Source of the DNA: Acidobacteriota bacterium
Lineage (GTDB): Bacteria > Acidobacteriota > Vicinamibacteria > Vicinamibacterales > 2-12-FULL-66-21
NCBI GenBank assembly: GCA_020200195.1
Contig: JAIVJE010000292.1
Location: forward strand, 9,567 to 44,545
DNA length: 34,979 bases
Direction of reading: 5' to 3'
The notes under the pieces were generated by a model, which saw only the letters and a list, made by a program, of their open reading frames with translations, was not told the DNA's origin and made no database searches. Both the position numbers and the translations under genes were made by a program. Below, piece after piece: positions 10,245 to 19,012 of this stretch (the first letter of the stretch is position 1; every line of letters starts with the position of its first letter).

Positions 10245-11405
10245 ATGAAGCTCGAGACGTTCGCAATGGAACGGCTGCAGTCGACCTGGGAAAACCGGGT
10301 CGCCTGGAACCTGGCGGAAAGCGGCGTTCATCCATTCCGTCTGGAGGAGCTGGCCGACAGCGCCGAGTCGCGCGCGGCCGTGCTCGCGCAGGAGCTCGGC
10401 TACACGCAGACCAACGGCACGCAGGAGTTGCGTGCAGCGGTGGCCCTCATGTATCCCGGCACAACATCAGACCACGTCGAGATCACCAACGGCGGATCGG
10501 AAGCGAACTGCATCGTGCTCTGGCATCTGATCGAGCCGGAGGACGAAGTCGTCATGATGGCGCCGAATTACATGCAGGTGCGCGGCATCTCGCGTGCGCT
10601 GGGCGCGAGAGTCCAACCCTGGCCGCTCGTCGCTGACGAGGCTGCGCGCCGCTGGCGGCCGGATCTCGACCTCCTTCCGTCGCTCGTCACGGCCCGGACA
10701 AAGGCGATCCTGATTTGCAATCCCAACAACCCAACGGGCGCGCGGCTCACTGAATCGGAACTGACCGAGATCTGCCGCGTCGCGTCGCAGGCCGGTGCAT
10801 GGATCGTGTCCGACGAGATCTATCGCGGCGCGGAGCTTGACGGCATCGAAACCCCCACTGCGTGGGGCCGGTACGAGCGGGTGCTCATCACGAGCGGCCT
10901 GTCGAAAGCCTACGCGCTGCCCGGACTGCGTGTCGGCTGGGTTGTGGGGCCGCCGGGCGTCGTCGAGGCTTTGTGGGGCGTGCACGACTACACGACCATC
11001 GCGCCGGGGGCACTCAGCGATCGCCTCGCGCGTATTGCGCTCGCGCCCGCGCGTCGCGCGCAGATCCTCGCGCGAACACAGGGCATCGTGCGCTCGAATT
11101 ATCCAATCGTCAGACGGTGGGTCGAGAAGCGTGCGCCTCTTTTGTCCGTGATCGCGCCCGAAGCCGGGGCCATCGCGTTCGTGAGGTACCAGTACCCCCT
11201 CAACTCGACGAAGCTCATCGAGCGCCTGCGCGAGCAGCAGAGCGTGCTGGTCGTTCCAGGCGATCACTTCGAGATGGACGGCTATCTGCGCATCGGGTTC
11301 GGGGGCGAACCGTCGCACGTGAGCGGCGCGCTCGATCGTGTTGGCGAGATGCTGGACACACTCGCACCCGGCGCGGCGGCACGAATCGCGGCGGATGCGC
11401 GTTGA
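10245..11405 (+). CDS. PLP-dependent class I/II aminotransferase
   Basis: TNGTQELRAAVALMYPG, ICNPNNPTGARL, ITSGLSKAYALPGLRVGWVVG. Confidence 0.95.
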   Translation: MKLETFAMERLQSTWENRVAWNLAESGVHPFRLEELADSAESRAAVLAQELGYTQTNGTQELRAAVALMYPGTTSDHVEITNGGSEANCIVLWHLIEPEDEVVMMAPNYMQVRGISRALGARVQPWPLVADEAARRWRPDLDLLPSLVTARTKAILICNPNNPTGARLTESELTEICRVASQAGAWIVSDEIYRGAELDGIETPTAWGRYERVLITSGLSKAYALPGLRVGWVVGPPGVVEALWGVHDYTTIAPGALSDRLARIALAPARRAQILARTQGIVRSNYPIVRRWVEKRAPLLSVIAPEAGAIAFVRYQYPLNSTKLIERLREQQSVLVVPGDHFEMDGYLRIGFGGEPSHVSGALDRVGEMLDTLAPGAAARIAADAR

Positions 11406-12483
11406 TCTCGCGCTCATAGGGTTCGGTAATGTCGGGCGGCGGTTCGCCCGGCTCCTCAATGAGCTCCGCCCGCGTGTACTCACTGACTGCGATCTCGAAA
11501 CCCGGGTCGTGGCGATCGCAACCCGGACGCACGGTGCCGCATTTGACGTCGGCGGCATTGATGTGGGCGACGCACTCGTCCGAGTCGAAGGCGGACGGAG
11601 ACTCGCGAGCAGACTGGAGACAGCCGGACAACCGATCGCCGCGTGCGACGTCATCCGAAGGATGCGGCAGAGCGATGCCGCCCTTCGCGTCATGATCGAG
11701 ACGACCACTCTCGACGTCGGGGCCGGACGGCCGGCGATCGACCATGTGACGACCGCCCTGGACTCCGGCTGCCACGTCGTTACGGCCAACAAGGGACCAG
11801 CGGCGTTTGCCTATCGAGCCTTGCGGGATCGCGCGCGGACCGCCGGTCTGTCTTTTCTGTTCGAGGGCGCCGTGATGGACGGCGTCCCGATCTTCAACTT
11901 CGTACGCGAAACGCTCCCAGCGGTGAACATTCTCGGTTTCCGGGGGGTGGTGAACAGCACGACCAACCACATCCTGACTGCGCTGGAGGACGGCGACGAG
12001 TTCGGGCAGGCGCTCGCGCGGATGCAGGCGGATGGCATCGCTGAAGCCGACGCCTCTCTCGACGTGGACGGATGGGATGCTGCCGCGAAGGCCGCGGCGC
12101 TGGCCAACGTGCTCATGGACGCAGGGATCACGCCGCACGCGGTGGACCGGGCGGGGGTCGGCCCGGAGAGTGCAGAACGGGCGCGCGCAGCCAAAGCACG
12201 GAACGAGCGATTGCGGCTCGTCGCCCAGGCCGAGCGGGACACGTCAGGATCCGTCAGCGCCAGCGTTCAGCTCGTCGAGCTACCGGCGCGGGACCTGCTG
12301 GCGTCGCTGCGCGGCACCGCCAACGCGCTCGTGTTCCGGACGGATGTCCTTGGAGAAATCGCGGTGTGTCAGTTGGAAGGCACGCTGACGCAGACCGCGT
12401 ATGCGTTGCTGAGCGATCTGATCACGGTTCGCCGGCGGCATCCACAAGCGCCCGACGCAGCGCCGGTTCGTCGAAACCCTTGA
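11395..12483 (+). CDS. Homoserine dehydrogenase
   Basis: LALIGFGNVGRRFARLL; TANKGPAAFAYRAL; FEGAVMDGVPIFNFVRETLPAVNILGFRGVVNSTTNHILTALE; 11-bp overlap with upstream ORF. Confidence 0.93.
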   Translation: MRVDLALIGFGNVGRRFARLLNELRPRVLTDCDLETRVVAIATRTHGAAFDVGGIDVGDALVRVEGGRRLASRLETAGQPIAACDVIRRMRQSDAALRVMIETTTLDVGAGRPAIDHVTTALDSGCHVVTANKGPAAFAYRALRDRARTAGLSFLFEGAVMDGVPIFNFVRETLPAVNILGFRGVVNSTTNHILTALEDGDEFGQALARMQADGIAEADASLDVDGWDAAAKAAALANVLMDAGITPHAVDRAGVGPESAERARAAKARNERLRLVAQAERDTSGSVSASVQLVELPARDLLASLRGTANALVFRTDVLGEIAVCQLEGTLTQTAYALLSDLITVRRRHPQAPDAAPVRRNP

Positions 12484-12670
12484 TCGCGCGGCCGCCGATG
12501 ACGGTGACTGGTATCGTGCGGAAGCCTAGCGCCAGCAGATCGGTGTACGCCGCATGATCTTCCTCGACGTTGCGTGCCGTGAAGGGATGTCCGTCGCGTG
12601 AAAGTAACTCTTTCACCAGCTCGCAGGCTCGTCAATTCGAGCCGGAAAAGACCACGATCCCGGTAGCCAT
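12422..12670 (-). CDS. Glutaredoxin-like protein, candidate selenoprotein (UxxC; in-frame TGA at 12632-12634)
   Basis: Continuous frame MATGIVVFSGSN-[TGA]-RACELVKELLSRDGHPFTARNVEEDHAAYTDLLALGFRTIPVTVIGGRAIKGFDEPALRRALVDAAGEP; the TGA occupies the first Cys of the Grx CxxC motif; bSECIS-like hairpin follows. Confidence 0.75.
12598..12634 (-). promoter_or_regulatory. Candidate bacterial SECIS element
   Basis: mRNA sense: UGA-N15-GUGAAAG-AGUUA-CUUUCAC; perfect 7-bp stem, 5-nt loop starting 22 nt after UGA, G among first two loop bases. Confidence 0.6.
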
Positions 12671-12681
12671 CCGCTGATTGT

Positions 12682-13893
12682 ATGTCCGCACCGGATTCCG
12701 ATACGACTGCTCCGCTGTCAGGCCTGACGGTCATCGATCTGACGCGCGTGCTGTCGGGTCCCTACTGCACCATGTTGCTGGCAGATATGGGCGCCCGTGT
12801 CATCAAGGTCGAGCAGGCCGGTCGCGGCGATGACACGCGTGCCTGGGGTCCCCCGTTTCAGGGTTTCGAAACGGCGTATTTCCTGAGCATCAACCGCAAC
12901 AAAGAAAGCATCACCCTCGATTTGAAACGCCCGGAAGGCCGCCGGATCCTCGACGGCTTGCTCGATCGCGCCGACGTGTTGGTCGAGAACTTCCGCCCCG
13001 CGACGATGGAGCGACTCGAGTTGGGATACGAAACAGTCCACGCAAGATGGCCGGGCGTCATCTACTGCTCCATCTCCGGATTCGGGCAGACCGGCCCGCG
13101 GCGCGACGAACCTGGATATGACGCCGTCGTCCAGGCAGAGGGCGGATTGATGAGCATCACGGGTGATCCCGACGGGCCGCCGTTCAGGCTCGGCGTGGCA
13201 ATCTCCGACATCGTCGCCGGGATGTTTGCGGCACAGGGCATCCTCCTGGCGGTACTCGCGCGGGGAAAGACAGGCTTGGGACAACGTGTGGACATCGGGA
13301 TGCTCGATTCGACGGTGGCCCTGCTGACGTACCAGGCTGCGATTCATTTCGCTACCGGCATTCCGCCGGTCCGTCTGGGGAACAGGCATCCGACCATCGT
13401 TCCATACGAGACGTTTCAGGCCGCGGACGGCGACATGGTCCTGGCGGTCGGAAACGACGAACAATGGCGCCGGTTCTGTGACGCGGCAGGTCTGGAGGAA
13501 ATTGCGGAGGACCAACGGTTCTCCAACAATGCCGGCAGGGTCGCCCAATACGACCTGCTCCGATCTCTGCTGGCGCCGCGGCTGCGGCAGCGAACGCGCG
13601 CGGAGTGGCGCGCCAGGTTCAACGCCGCCGGCGTACCTTGCGGTGCGGTCCGCGACATCGCGGAGGTGCTCGCGGATCCGCAAGTGCGGGCACGATCCAT
13701 GATCGAGGCGGTCGAGCACGCCGCGCTCGGATCCATTCAGGTATTGGGCCTGCCAGTGAAGTTGTCCGACACCCCAGGACGAGTACGCAGCGCCCCACCG
13801 ACCCTCGGCCAGCACACCGACGAGATTCTGCGGAGGGATCTCGGCCTGTCCGAAAGGGACATCGCCGCGCTGCGCACGTCGGGAATCGTGTAA
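12682..13893 (+). CDS. CaiB/BaiF family CoA-transferase
   Basis: VIDLTRVLSGPYCTMLLADMGARVIKVEQ...GDDTRAWGPPF...NRNKESITLDLK...ENFRP. Confidence 0.96.
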   Translation: MSAPDSDTTAPLSGLTVIDLTRVLSGPYCTMLLADMGARVIKVEQAGRGDDTRAWGPPFQGFETAYFLSINRNKESITLDLKRPEGRRILDGLLDRADVLVENFRPATMERLELGYETVHARWPGVIYCSISGFGQTGPRRDEPGYDAVVQAEGGLMSITGDPDGPPFRLGVAISDIVAGMFAAQGILLAVLARGKTGLGQRVDIGMLDSTVALLTYQAAIHFATGIPPVRLGNRHPTIVPYETFQAADGDMVLAVGNDEQWRRFCDAAGLEEIAEDQRFSNNAGRVAQYDLLRSLLAPRLRQRTRAEWRARFNAAGVPCGAVRDIAEVLADPQVRARSMIEAVEHAALGSIQVLGLPVKLSDTPGRVRSAPPTLGQHTDEILRRDLGLSERDIAALRTSGIV

Positions 13894-13909
13894 AGAGGGA
13901 AGGTTCAGG

Positions 13910-14338
13910 TCAGCGTTCGACGAACGGCGCGATCTCCTCGAGCAGAAACGACAGGACGTCTTCGTCGGTGAGATCGGCCACGGCCGCCCCCTTCAGGACG
14001 GGACGTTCCGAGGAGACGCCACCCCGGCCGCGTGCCCGGCTGATGCGGCCGAACACCGCCGGCGGGTTGGACTCCGTGTCGAGCGCGAGCTCGATGAAAT
14101 CGTCGTTCGAGCGTTGCGATGCGAGGCGGACCGAGTTCGCAGGAGTGAACACCTTGAACTGGTGGCCTTCGGCGACCAGCGCTGACGCGACGGTATGAAA
14201 CAGCGGCACCGCACGCTGCTCGAGGAAGACCTCGTAATCACGAGCGGCGGCGTCGTTCCTGGTACGGCGCGCCTCCGCCTGGCGACGTGCCGCCTCGATG
14301 GCGGCGCGAAGCCGCCGGCGAACTTCCGGAATATCCAT
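13910..14338 (-). CDS. Conserved hypothetical protein, unknown function
   Basis: Intact ORF with consistent codon usage, 5 nt from the next gene; no family recognised. Confidence 0.6.
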   Translation of the reverse strand: MDIPEVRRRLRAAIEAARRQAEARRTRNDAAARDYEVFLEQRAVPLFHTVASALVAEGHQFKVFTPANSVRLASQRSNDDFIELALDTESNPPAVFGRISRARGRGGVSSERPVLKGAAVADLTDEDVLSFLLEEIAPFVER

Positions 14339-14343
14339 CGCGA

Positions 14344-16536
14344 CTACGCAAGCCTCTCGGCGAACGACGTATCGACGCCTTCCCGCTTGAGCGCCGCCAG
14401 CAACCCGTCACGATCGAGCGCCTTCCGGTAGGCTTCGCTCGCGTGGATCGTGCCCTCGCGCACGAGCGAGGCGAGTGAATCGTTCAACGGCATCATGCCG
14501 TGCCTGCGCCCGCTGTCGAGGGCGACGGGCAACTGGAAGGTCTTGCCTTCCATGATCAGCCCCGCGACGGCCGCCGTGTTCAGCAGTACCTCGCGCGCCG
14601 CGATCCGGCCGCCTCTGACCTTCCGCAGCAGGACCTGCGCGACGACGCCGCGCAGCGCGCCTGCGAGCGTTGTCTGCGACTGTGACCGACGGTCGGGCGG
14701 AAGCATCTCGAGGATCCGCTCCACTGCCGCGACCGTGGAGACGGCTGGAACCGATCCGAACACGAGCCGGCCGGACTCCGCGGCTGCGAGAGCGACCGAC
14801 GTGATCTCCGGCGTGCGCAGGTCCTCGATCACCAGCACGTCCGGGTCCTCGCGGAGTGCAGACCGGATGGCGGCGGCAGCCGCCTCGCTCGCCCCCCTGA
14901 CCTCGCGCTGGCTGACGAACGAACGCCGGCTCTCGTGCACGAAATCCACCTGCGACTCGATCGTGATCACGTGATCGCTGCGCGTGCGGTTGATCAAATC
15001 GACGAACGCGCTGAGCAAGGTGGACTTGCCGCTCGCGCGAGCGCCGGCAACGAGCACCAGGCCGTCCGGCTGCGCGGCGAGCGCCTGAACCTCGGCGGAC
15101 AACCCGAGCTGGTCCGCCGAGATCGCACGCGGCGGGACCATCCGGAAGATCACGCCCGGCCCACGATGATCGCGGAACGTCACGCAACGGACACGCCCAA
15201 CGTCGGGCACGTCGCACATCCACTCGACCGAATCGCTCTGCGCAGGATCGCGCCCCGGCGGCGGTGAGAGATCCATCAGCAGGCGCTCGACGTCCGGCGC
15301 CGTCATGACCGGCTCGGATTCGAGCGGGCTGATCTCGCCGTCAACGCGAATCATCGGCTTCGAGTGCGCTACGACGTACACCGTGGATGCCCCGCGCGCG
15401 GCGGCCACCCGCAGCGTCCGCTCCAGGGGAGCCAGCACCGCCGGTGACGCCTGCGACGGCGGCTCGGCACGAATGGGCGACCGCGAGATCGGGACGACGA
15501 TGCCGGATCGCGGTTCTTCGGCGGTCATTGGCTCGACGGTCGGATGGGTCTCGACCGCCTGCACCGCTGGCTGCTCGGCCTGCGCCACGGGGACCAGTTC
15601 TGACGCCTCGGCCTGAAGGGGCGGTCCGTACTCGTGTTCGACCGGCTCTTCGACCGACTGCATCACTGGAAGAGCGTCGGATGACGGCGAAGTCGTGTCC
15701 TCCGTCTGGAGCGCGATCGGTGCCCAGGATTCCTCTGCGTAAACCGTCTGTACGTCGGGCTCACCGGTCAGCGGCAGCTCCTCGGCGACGACGGAGGTTT
15801 GGGTCGACGGTTCCTCCATCTCCCTAACTGATTCAATGGCACCGCCGGTCTCCTGGAACGAGGTCAGGACGGTGGCGGCGGTTGCCTCGAGCAACGCGTT
15901 GACCTCCTCCTCGGTCGGTGCACTCTGCGCATCTTCGTCCACGATCTCGAATGGTTGGTCCTCTTGCGGGCGCAGTTGAACGAGGGCGACCAGCGCGGCC
16001 TCCGACTCCCCGGAGATGGCGTCACCAGCGGGCATGGCCGCTGGCGCGCTGGCCGGCGGTTCGGCGATGGATGGGATCTCGTCTGAGGCGATGGATGGGA
16101 TCTCCTCGGACTGGACCGGCCGCGCGCGGGGTTTGCGACGCACCTCCAGCCACACGTCGTCTCCGCCGCGGGCCGCCAGGACGGTGAAGCGATCGATCGC
16201 GTCATCGGCCGCGGGGACGTGGTACTCGATGGCGCCAAGCGTGTCCAGCTCCTGACGGATTTCGACCGGCAGAATCTGCGTCAGCATCCCGAGCACGGCA
16301 TCGCAGGTGAGGACCTTCGACGACAGCTCGACCTGCCCCCACGCAAGGGGTCCGCGATAGTTCGCCACCGACGTCGTCGTCACGACGTAAGGTTTTTCGC
16401 CTACGTGCATGACGAGCGTGTCGCCTTCGAGGCGGGCGATGGCGTCGAGCAGAGAATCAAGCAGATTCACGGACTTCCCCGAACAGTTGTCGGCCCCGCG
16501 GGCCGTTGTCATTAGGTGCGGCTGCGAGCGGTGCAC
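14344..16536 (-). CDS. PilT/GspE-like ATPase with N-terminal extra domain and long acidic linker
   Basis: LVLVAGARASGKSTLLSAFVDLIN (Walker A), VRGASEAAAAAIRSALREDPDVLVIEDLRTPEI, ...GRRHGMMPLNDSLASLVREGTI. True start may be GTG at 16470. Confidence 0.85.
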   Translation of the reverse strand: MHRSQPHLMTTARGADNCSGKSVNLLDSLLDAIARLEGDTLVMHVGEKPYVVTTTSVANYRGPLAWGQVELSSKVLTCDAVLGMLTQILPVEIRQELDTLGAIEYHVPAADDAIDRFTVLAARGGDDVWLEVRRKPRARPVQSEEIPSIASDEIPSIAEPPASAPAAMPAGDAISGESEAALVALVQLRPQEDQPFEIVDEDAQSAPTEEEVNALLEATAATVLTSFQETGGAIESVREMEEPSTQTSVVAEELPLTGEPDVQTVYAEESWAPIALQTEDTTSPSSDALPVMQSVEEPVEHEYGPPLQAEASELVPVAQAEQPAVQAVETHPTVEPMTAEEPRSGIVVPISRSPIRAEPPSQASPAVLAPLERTLRVAAARGASTVYVVAHSKPMIRVDGEISPLESEPVMTAPDVERLLMDLSPPPGRDPAQSDSVEWMCDVPDVGRVRCVTFRDHRGPGVIFRMVPPRAISADQLGLSAEVQALAAQPDGLVLVAGARASGKSTLLSAFVDLINRTRSDHVITIESQVDFVHESRRSFVSQREVRGASEAAAAAIRSALREDPDVLVIEDLRTPEITSVALAAAESGRLVFGSVPAVSTVAAVERILEMLPPDRRSQSQTTLAGALRGVVAQVLLRKVRGGRIAAREVLLNTAAVAGLIMEGKTFQLPVALDSGRRHGMMPLNDSLASLVREGTIHASEAYRKALDRDGLLAALKREGVDTSFAERLA

Positions 16537-16575
16537 GTACGCGCAGATGTGTAAACCTGCGGCGCCGGCTCAGCC

Positions 16576-17361
16576 CTACGATCGTAACAGAGTCGCGCGA
16601 TCGGAGTCGGATTGAAGTGCTGCGTTCGGGCGCTTTCGTGCGTCGTGGATCGCCATCAACCCGCCCAAAACGGGCAGGTATTCACAGGACGCGAATCCCT
16701 GACGGCGGGCCAGCTCACAGACGGCTGCGGCGCCCGGGTAGCGCCGGATGGATTCCGGGATGTAGCGATAGGTGTCCGGATCCCGATGAAGCACCAACCC
16801 CACCGCGGAGCCGACTATCGTGAGATAGGTGAGGTAGAGCGTCCGAAGTGCAGCGTTGGCCGGTCGATTGAAGTCCAGGGATAACAGCCGGCCGCCGGGT
16901 CTGAGGACCCGATGAATTTCCGCGATCGCCGTGGCGAGGTGAGGAACGTTGCGCAACCCATAACCGGTCGTGACCAGATCGAACCGCTCGGAGGGAAACG
17001 GCAACACCATCATGTCGCCAGCGACGAAAGCAGTACGCGGGTGCCGGGCTGCCGCAGGCTTGGCCCGCGCGATCTGCAGCATGCGGGGAGTGATGTCGAG
17101 GCCAATCGTCCGGGCACCCTCGCCAGCGACAGCGAACGTAATGTCACCGGTGCCGCACGCGAGATCCAGGGCGGTGGTGCCGGCTGATGCCTGCGCGAGC
17201 GCCACCAGCCTGCGTTTCCACCGTCGATCCTGGCCGTACGAGAGGAGAACGGTGATCAGGTCGTACCGGTCGGCGATCGTGGAGAACAGCTGGCGGACGT
17301 AGACGCGCTTGCCCTCGGGTGATGCCAGCGATGCGCGCAGGCCCGGGCGCGCAGGCGTCAT
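16576..17361 (-). CDS. ubiE: UbiE/MenG-family class I methyltransferase
   Basis: VRQLFSTIADRYDLITVLLSYGQDRRWKRRLV...ALDLACGTGDITF...GYGLRNVPHLATAIAEIHRVLRPGGRLLSLDF; ATGA overlap with cupredoxin gene. Confidence 0.92.
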   Translation of the reverse strand: MTPARPGLRASLASPEGKRVYVRQLFSTIADRYDLITVLLSYGQDRRWKRRLVALAQASAGTTALDLACGTGDITFAVAGEGARTIGLDITPRMLQIARAKPAAARHPRTAFVAGDMMVLPFPSERFDLVTTGYGLRNVPHLATAIAEIHRVLRPGGRLLSLDFNRPANAALRTLYLTYLTIVGSAVGLVLHRDPDTYRYIPESIRRYPGAAAVCELARRQGFASCEYLPVLGGLMAIHDARKRPNAALQSDSDRATLLRS

Positions 17362-17738
17362 TCGATCTCGATGGTCCCCCGCATCATGGCCGCGTGCGGA
17401 GAGCACGTATAAGGCTGAGAGCCCGGACCCGGCACGCGAAAGGTCACCGATGTTTCGCCAGCGCCCTCGAGGAGCTCAGTCCGGACCTTCCACCCTGGGA
17501 CAACGAAGTCGTGCGACATTCCTCGATCCGCATTCCGGAACACGAGCCTGACGCGCTCGCCCGCCTTGAATCGCAGCGTCGGATTCGGCGCGTCCTGACC
17601 CTCGACGTAAAACGTCATCTCACGAGCCACCACACGCAGCTCACGCATCTCGTCGCGCGAAGACGCGATTCTCGGCAACATGCCCGCCGTCACTGCCGCG
17701 GCTCCGACGATGATCACGACCCTTGTATATCGACGCAT
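17358..17738 (-). CDS. Cupredoxin-like secreted protein
   Basis: Signal peptide MRRYTRVVIIVGAAAVTAG; LRFKAGERVRLVFRNADRGMSHDFVVPGW...YTCSPHAAMMRGTIEIE (C-x2-H-x3-M type copper ligand pattern). Confidence 0.85.
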   Translation of the reverse strand: MRRYTRVVIIVGAAAVTAGMLPRIASSRDEMRELRVVAREMTFYVEGQDAPNPTLRFKAGERVRLVFRNADRGMSHDFVVPGWKVRTELLEGAGETSVTFRVPGPGSQPYTCSPHAAMMRGTIEIE

Positions 17739-17784
17739 TTTCCCTTGTCCCTTGTCCCTTGTCCTTTTCCCTTGTCCCTTTTCG
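17738..17784. repeat. 7-bp tandem array (TTTTCCC / TTGTCCC)
   Basis: TTTTCCC TTGTCCC TTGTCCC TTGTCC TTTTCCC TTGTCCC TTTTCG read directly. Confidence 0.9.
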
Positions 17785-17788
17785 TGTC

Positions 17789-19012
17789 TCATCCCACCAG
17801 CATGCCGGTGGCGTACATCACCACGAACCCCGCAAACAGGCCGATCATGACCGGCGCCGACGCGAAACGCTCGGACACAGGGCGAGCACCCGCCATCTGA
17901 CGCGCGATTTGCACGACGACTTGCGCGATGGCCCCGGCGCCGAGTGCCAGGAACAGCACGGCGGCGACCGGCGAGTACACAAGTCCGCCGAGCCATGCAC
18001 CAGCGATGGTAGGCACACCGCCGATGAGCCCGAGCTGGAGCAGGCTGCCGACGGACGGCTTTTCCTTCGCGATCGGGGCGATGATTGCGAGCCCCTCGGT
18101 GGTGTTGTGCAGCGTGAAGCCGATAATCAGCAACGTTCCGAGTGCGGCCTCGCCGAGCGCGAAGGCGGCGCCGATCGCCAGTCCTTCGCCGAAGTTGTGC
18201 AGTCCGATCCCGACGGCGATGAGCAGTGCCAGTACCCACCCAGGAGAACCGCCGATCTTCGCGCGAGCGCGTCGCGCCCGCAGCCACGCGCCGAGCGACT
18301 CCAATGCGAGATAGGCACCCGCCGCGCCGGCAACGAACAAGGCTGCTCCCTGATAAGAACCAGGTAACCCCGCCGCCGCTTCGAGCCCCTCGTGCACTGC
18401 ATCGACCAGCAGGAACACGAGCAGCCCTACCGTCAGCGCCAGCAGGACGTCGAGCCCCGTGCGGCCCAATCGTGCAACCAGCGGCAGCCACAGAAGCCCA
18501 AGCGCGACCGGAATCACGCCCACGTAGATGCCAATCAGCGTGAACACCGCGAGATGCCGGGCATCCGGCGCCGGGGTCCGTACCGCTACGGCAATCTCGT
18601 GTTCGAACGTCGTGCCTGTGGAGGTGATTAGCTTGACGAGGTGCGCCTCTCCGGCCACCCACGGATACGGAATCGAGATGGTCGTCTTTCCGAGGTGATT
18701 GAGCATCGAGCCCCGGTCCGCGGTGAACGCCCAGTACGCGTCGTCCACGATCACTTGCGCAATCGTCACGGGGTCCGGCCCGTCATTCAGTACCGACAGC
18801 GTGATTCCGTCCTCCCGCAGTACGGCGCGGTCGATGGACAAACGCTCCACCGGCGGCGCATCATCGCCACGAAGCCTTTCGGCAGGTCCCGTGCGGATGA
18901 TGAGGGCCACGAGCCCCGCAAGCAGGACGAGCGGCAGCAGCGCGGCCAGCCACAAGTGTGCGCCGGACCGGCGCGCCGGAGCGGCGTCAGAGGTCACGGC
19001 TTCAGGTGTCAC
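17789..19012 (-). CDS. ZIP-family metal transporter with long extracytoplasmic N-terminal region
   Basis: GIGLHNFGEGLAIGAAFALGEAALGTLLIIGFTLHNTTEGLAIIAPI is the ZIP HNxxEG/HNxxEG signature pair; GTG start overlaps upstream stop. Confidence 0.93.
   Translation of the reverse strand: MTPEAVTSDAAPARRSGAHLWLAALLPLVLLAGLVALIIRTGPAERLRGDDAPPVERLSIDRAVLREDGITLSVLNDGPDPVTIAQVIVDDAYWAFTADRGSMLNHLGKTTISIPYPWVAGEAHLVKLITSTGTTFEHEIAVAVRTPAPDARHLAVFTLIGIYVGVIPVALGLLWLPLVARLGRTGLDVLLALTVGLLVFLLVDAVHEGLEAAAGLPGSYQGAALFVAGAAGAYLALESLGAWLRARRARAKIGGSPGWVLALLIAVGIGLHNFGEGLAIGAAFALGEAALGTLLIIGFTLHNTTEGLAIIAPIAKEKPSVGSLLQLGLIGGVPTIAGAWLGGLVYSPVAAVLFLALGAGAIAQVVVQIARQMAGARPVSERFASAPVMIGLFAGFVVMYATGMLVG

Noticed and set aside
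12422-12616. 64-aa ORF starting at GTG 12616 as a complete small protein
   Set aside because: It lacks the first strand and redox motif of a glutaredoxin; the frame continues upstream through TGA with fitting sequence, so the longer UGA-containing gene is the better model.
17358-18662. 434-aa minus-strand ORF
   Set aside because: Only its C-terminal part is the real cupredoxin; the rest is an out-of-frame reading of the ZIP transporter gene and the heptamer array.
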